DNA from: Gynurincola endophyticus
GTDB taxonomy: Bacteria; Bacteroidota; Bacteroidia; Chitinophagales; Chitinophagaceae
Assembly (NCBI RefSeq): GCF_003991195.1
Contig: NZ_RCWL01000014.1
Coordinates: forward strand, 1 to 64,000
Direction: 5' to 3'
Length of the DNA: 64,000 nucleotides
Both the position numbers and the translations under genes were made by a program. The notes below the pieces were generated by a model that did no database searches, was not told the DNA's origin, and saw nothing but the letters and a program-made list of their open reading frames with translations. Shown here in pieces: positions 62,357 to 64,000 of the stretch; position 1 is the first letter of the stretch, and every line of letters starts with the position of its first letter.

Positions 62357-63523
62357 ATGATCAGTATTGCTAACAGGTTAAGCGGAATCGGAGAATATTA
62401 TTTCTCTCAAAAATTAAGAGAAATAGATCAGCTGAATCAACAGGGAAAACAGATTATTAATTTAGGAATTGGTAGTCCGGATTTACCACCGCACCCATCC
62501 GTTATTCAGGTATTACAGGAAGAATCTGCTAAATCGAACGTACATGCTTATCAGTCGTATAAAGGATCGCCTGTATTGAGAAATGCTTTTGCTGCATGGT
62601 ATGAGCAATGGTACGGAGTAAGTTTAGATGCCGATACTGAAATTTTACCGTTGATTGGCAGTAAAGAAGGTATCATGCATATCTGTATGACTTATCTGAA
62701 TGAAGGTGATATCGCCCTGGTGCCGAACCCCGGATATCCTACTTACAGAAGTGCTGTAAAACTTGCGGGTGGAACCTGCATCGATTATTCTCTGGAAGAA
62801 GCTACCGGCTGGCAACCTGATTTTCAGGCATTGGATGCCATTATCAAAGCGCATCCCAGAAAGGTAAAGCTGATGTGGGTGAATTATCCGCATATGCCTA
62901 CCGGACAAAAAGCGGATGACGTTTTATTGCAGGCTTTGATAGATTTCGGTAAAAGAAATGATGTACTGATTTGTCATGATAATCCTTATAGTTTTATTCT
63001 GAATGAATCACCGAAAAGTTTACTGAGCGTACCCGGTGCTAAAGAGGTGGTGATTGAACTGAACTCATTGAGTAAGTCACATAATATGGCCGGCTGGAGA
63101 GTGGGAGTGATTGCAGGTGCGGCAGACAGGATCAATGAAATATTGCGATTTAAAAGTAATATGGATAGCGGAATGTTTTTACCATTACAACTGGCTGCAG
63201 CCAAAGCACTGGGTTTAGGAAAAGAATGGTTTGATTCGGTAAATGAGCAGTATAAGAAAAGACAGGTAAAAGTATTTGAAATACTCGATTATCTGGAATG
63301 CTCTTATGCAAATGATCAGGTAGGAATGTTCGTATGGGGAAAAATACCTGTTTCGTATAAAGATGCTTATGAACTGAGTGATAAAATTTTGTATAACGCA
63401 AACGTATTTATTACACCCGGCGGCATATTTGGTAAAAACGGAGAAGCTTACATACGTATCAGTTTGTGTAGTACGGAGGATAAGTTAGCCGAAAGTTTAA
63501 AAAGAATTCAATCGTTGAAATAA
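62357..63523 (+). CDS. PLP-dependent class I/II aminotransferase, probably aromatic
   Basis: 388 residues, fold-type I. PLP features: GSKEGIMHICMTYL, PNPGYPTYRSAVKLAGG, the NYPHMPTG segment (176-183, replacing the usual NYPNNPTG), CHDNPYSFI with the pyridine-binding Asp, and the Schiff-base Lys240 in LNSLSKSHNMAGWRVG. The position between pheA and tyrA argues for transamination of phenylpyruvate and hydroxyphenylpyruvate; homologues are often annotated only as aminotransferases or LL-diaminopimelate aminotransferase-like. One base (63524) separates its stop from the tyrA start codon. Confidence 0.9.
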   Translation: MISIANRLSGIGEYYFSQKLREIDQLNQQGKQIINLGIGSPDLPPHPSVIQVLQEESAKSNVHAYQSYKGSPVLRNAFAAWYEQWYGVSLDADTEILPLIGSKEGIMHICMTYLNEGDIALVPNPGYPTYRSAVKLAGGTCIDYSLEEATGWQPDFQALDAIIKAHPRKVKLMWVNYPHMPTGQKADDVLLQALIDFGKRNDVLICHDNPYSFILNESPKSLLSVPGAKEVVIELNSLSKSHNMAGWRVGVIAGAADRINEILRFKSNMDSGMFLPLQLAAAKALGLGKEWFDSVNEQYKKRQVKVFEILDYLECSYANDQVGMFVWGKIPVSYKDAYELSDKILYNANVFITPGGIFGKNGEAYIRISLCSTEDKLAESLKRIQSLK

Positions 63524-63524
63524 A

Positions 63525-64000
63525 ATGTTTAATACAGTTACTATAGTTGGGGTTGGTTTGATTAGCGGATCATTTGCGCTGGCATTGAAAGATCATGGAC
63601 TGGCGAAGAAAGTGATAGGCGTCAGCCGGTCGGGAAATTCTGCAAAAAGAGCATTGGAGTTAGGGATTATTGATGAAATAGGAACGATTGAAGAGGCTGT
63701 TCCGGTGAGTGATCTGATTTATGTGGCAATTCCTGTAGACGCTACCATTCCGGTGATGCAACAGATTATGAATCTGGTGAAAGCCCCTCAGATAGTAGTA
63801 GATGCAGGTTCTACCAAAGCAGCTCTATGTGCTTCAATGGCAACTCATCCGCAGAGAAGCCGTTTTGTAGCCACACACCCGATGTGGGGTACGGAATTCA
63901 GTGGTCCTGAAGCTGCAGTACATAAAGCTTTTGCCGGCAGAGCCTGTGTAATTTGTGAGAAGGAAAAGAGTGATCAGGAAGCGGTGAAAGTGATTGAGAA
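63525..64000 (+). CDS. tyrA: prephenate dehydrogenase, 3' end beyond the window
   Basis: 158 complete codons are present before the right edge. The N-terminal Rossmann domain reads TVTIVGVGLISGSFALALKD (4-23), with the GxGLISGS dinucleotide motif, then YVAIPVDATIPVM, DAGSTKAAL, and THPMWGTEFSGP, the segment that carries the conserved catalytic His of prephenate dehydrogenases. It forms hydroxyphenylpyruvate for tyrosine synthesis with NAD(P)+. The start is 1 bp after the aminotransferase stop, so the three genes form one operon under the phe attenuator. Confidence 0.93.
   Translation, partial: MFNTVTIVGVGLISGSFALALKDHGLAKKVIGVSRSGNSAKRALELGIIDEIGTIEEAVPVSDLIYVAIPVDATIPVMQQIMNLVKAPQIVVDAGSTKAALCASMATHPQRSRFVATHPMWGTEFSGPEAAVHKAFAGRACVICEKEKSDQEAVKVIE

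Overview
The window comes from a member of the Bacteroidota, most likely of the Chitinophagaceae or a near relative. The evidence is two SusC/SusD outer-membrane uptake pairs, many Cys-anchored lipoproteins, AT-rich intergenic DNA, TAnnTTTG-type promoter motifs and few strong Shine-Dalgarno sites. The phylum is well supported; the family is inference. I found no rRNA, tRNA, prophage, insertion sequence or CRISPR array.

Layout. 1-3.3 kb: the 3' end of an M57-type metallopeptidase-like gene, whose HEIGH motif reads HAIGH, then class I and class II fructose-bisphosphate aldolases side by side. 3.7-10.6 kb: an AraC regulator and a rightward redox/detoxification cluster (TetX-like FAD monooxygenase, alpha/beta hydrolase, MFS carrier, SDR, aldo/keto reductase, DoxX). 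10.9-15.5 kb: a CPA2 antiporter, a kinase-fold protein of unknown role and a BtuF-like protein without signal peptide. 15.5-17.0 kb: a gene-free region with a strand-asymmetric TGGA-rich stretch, four tandem units of about 120 bp made of GC-rich hairpins, and a perfect 36-bp palindrome. 17-26.4 kb: a CBS-type PLP enzyme, a hydrolase, Tex, a ChaN/Ere-like protein, a two-gene ABC system and an S41 protease.

26.5-61 kb is a carbohydrate and amino-sugar island. A kinase plus MurQ pair handles MurNAc/GlcNAc. A rightward fucose-type locus follows (SusC, SusD, GH29 fucosidase, GH3 with PA14, FucP, mutarotase). Next come a conserved unknown protein and a leftward NagB-PIG-L fusion. Then a leftward operon of about 17 kb starts with a GlcNAc 2-epimerase and a FucP/NagP-type carrier, continues with SusC, SusD and a DUF3823 lipoprotein, and carries three tandem paralogues of a lipoprotein family I do not recognise, a 723-residue secreted protein, a DUF5018-like lipoprotein and a DUF4434 lipoprotein. 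A ROK repressor is divergent from it, with a 20-bp near-palindrome in the shared promoter region. The operon has no glycosidase I can assign to a known family, so it is the best candidate here for an undescribed glycan-processing system.

61-64 kb: aromatic amino acid biosynthesis (pheA, an aminotransferase, a tyrA that runs off the window). It is preceded by a complete attenuator: a Phe/Tyr-rich leader peptide, an antiterminator and a terminator, none of it visible as a conventional gene.
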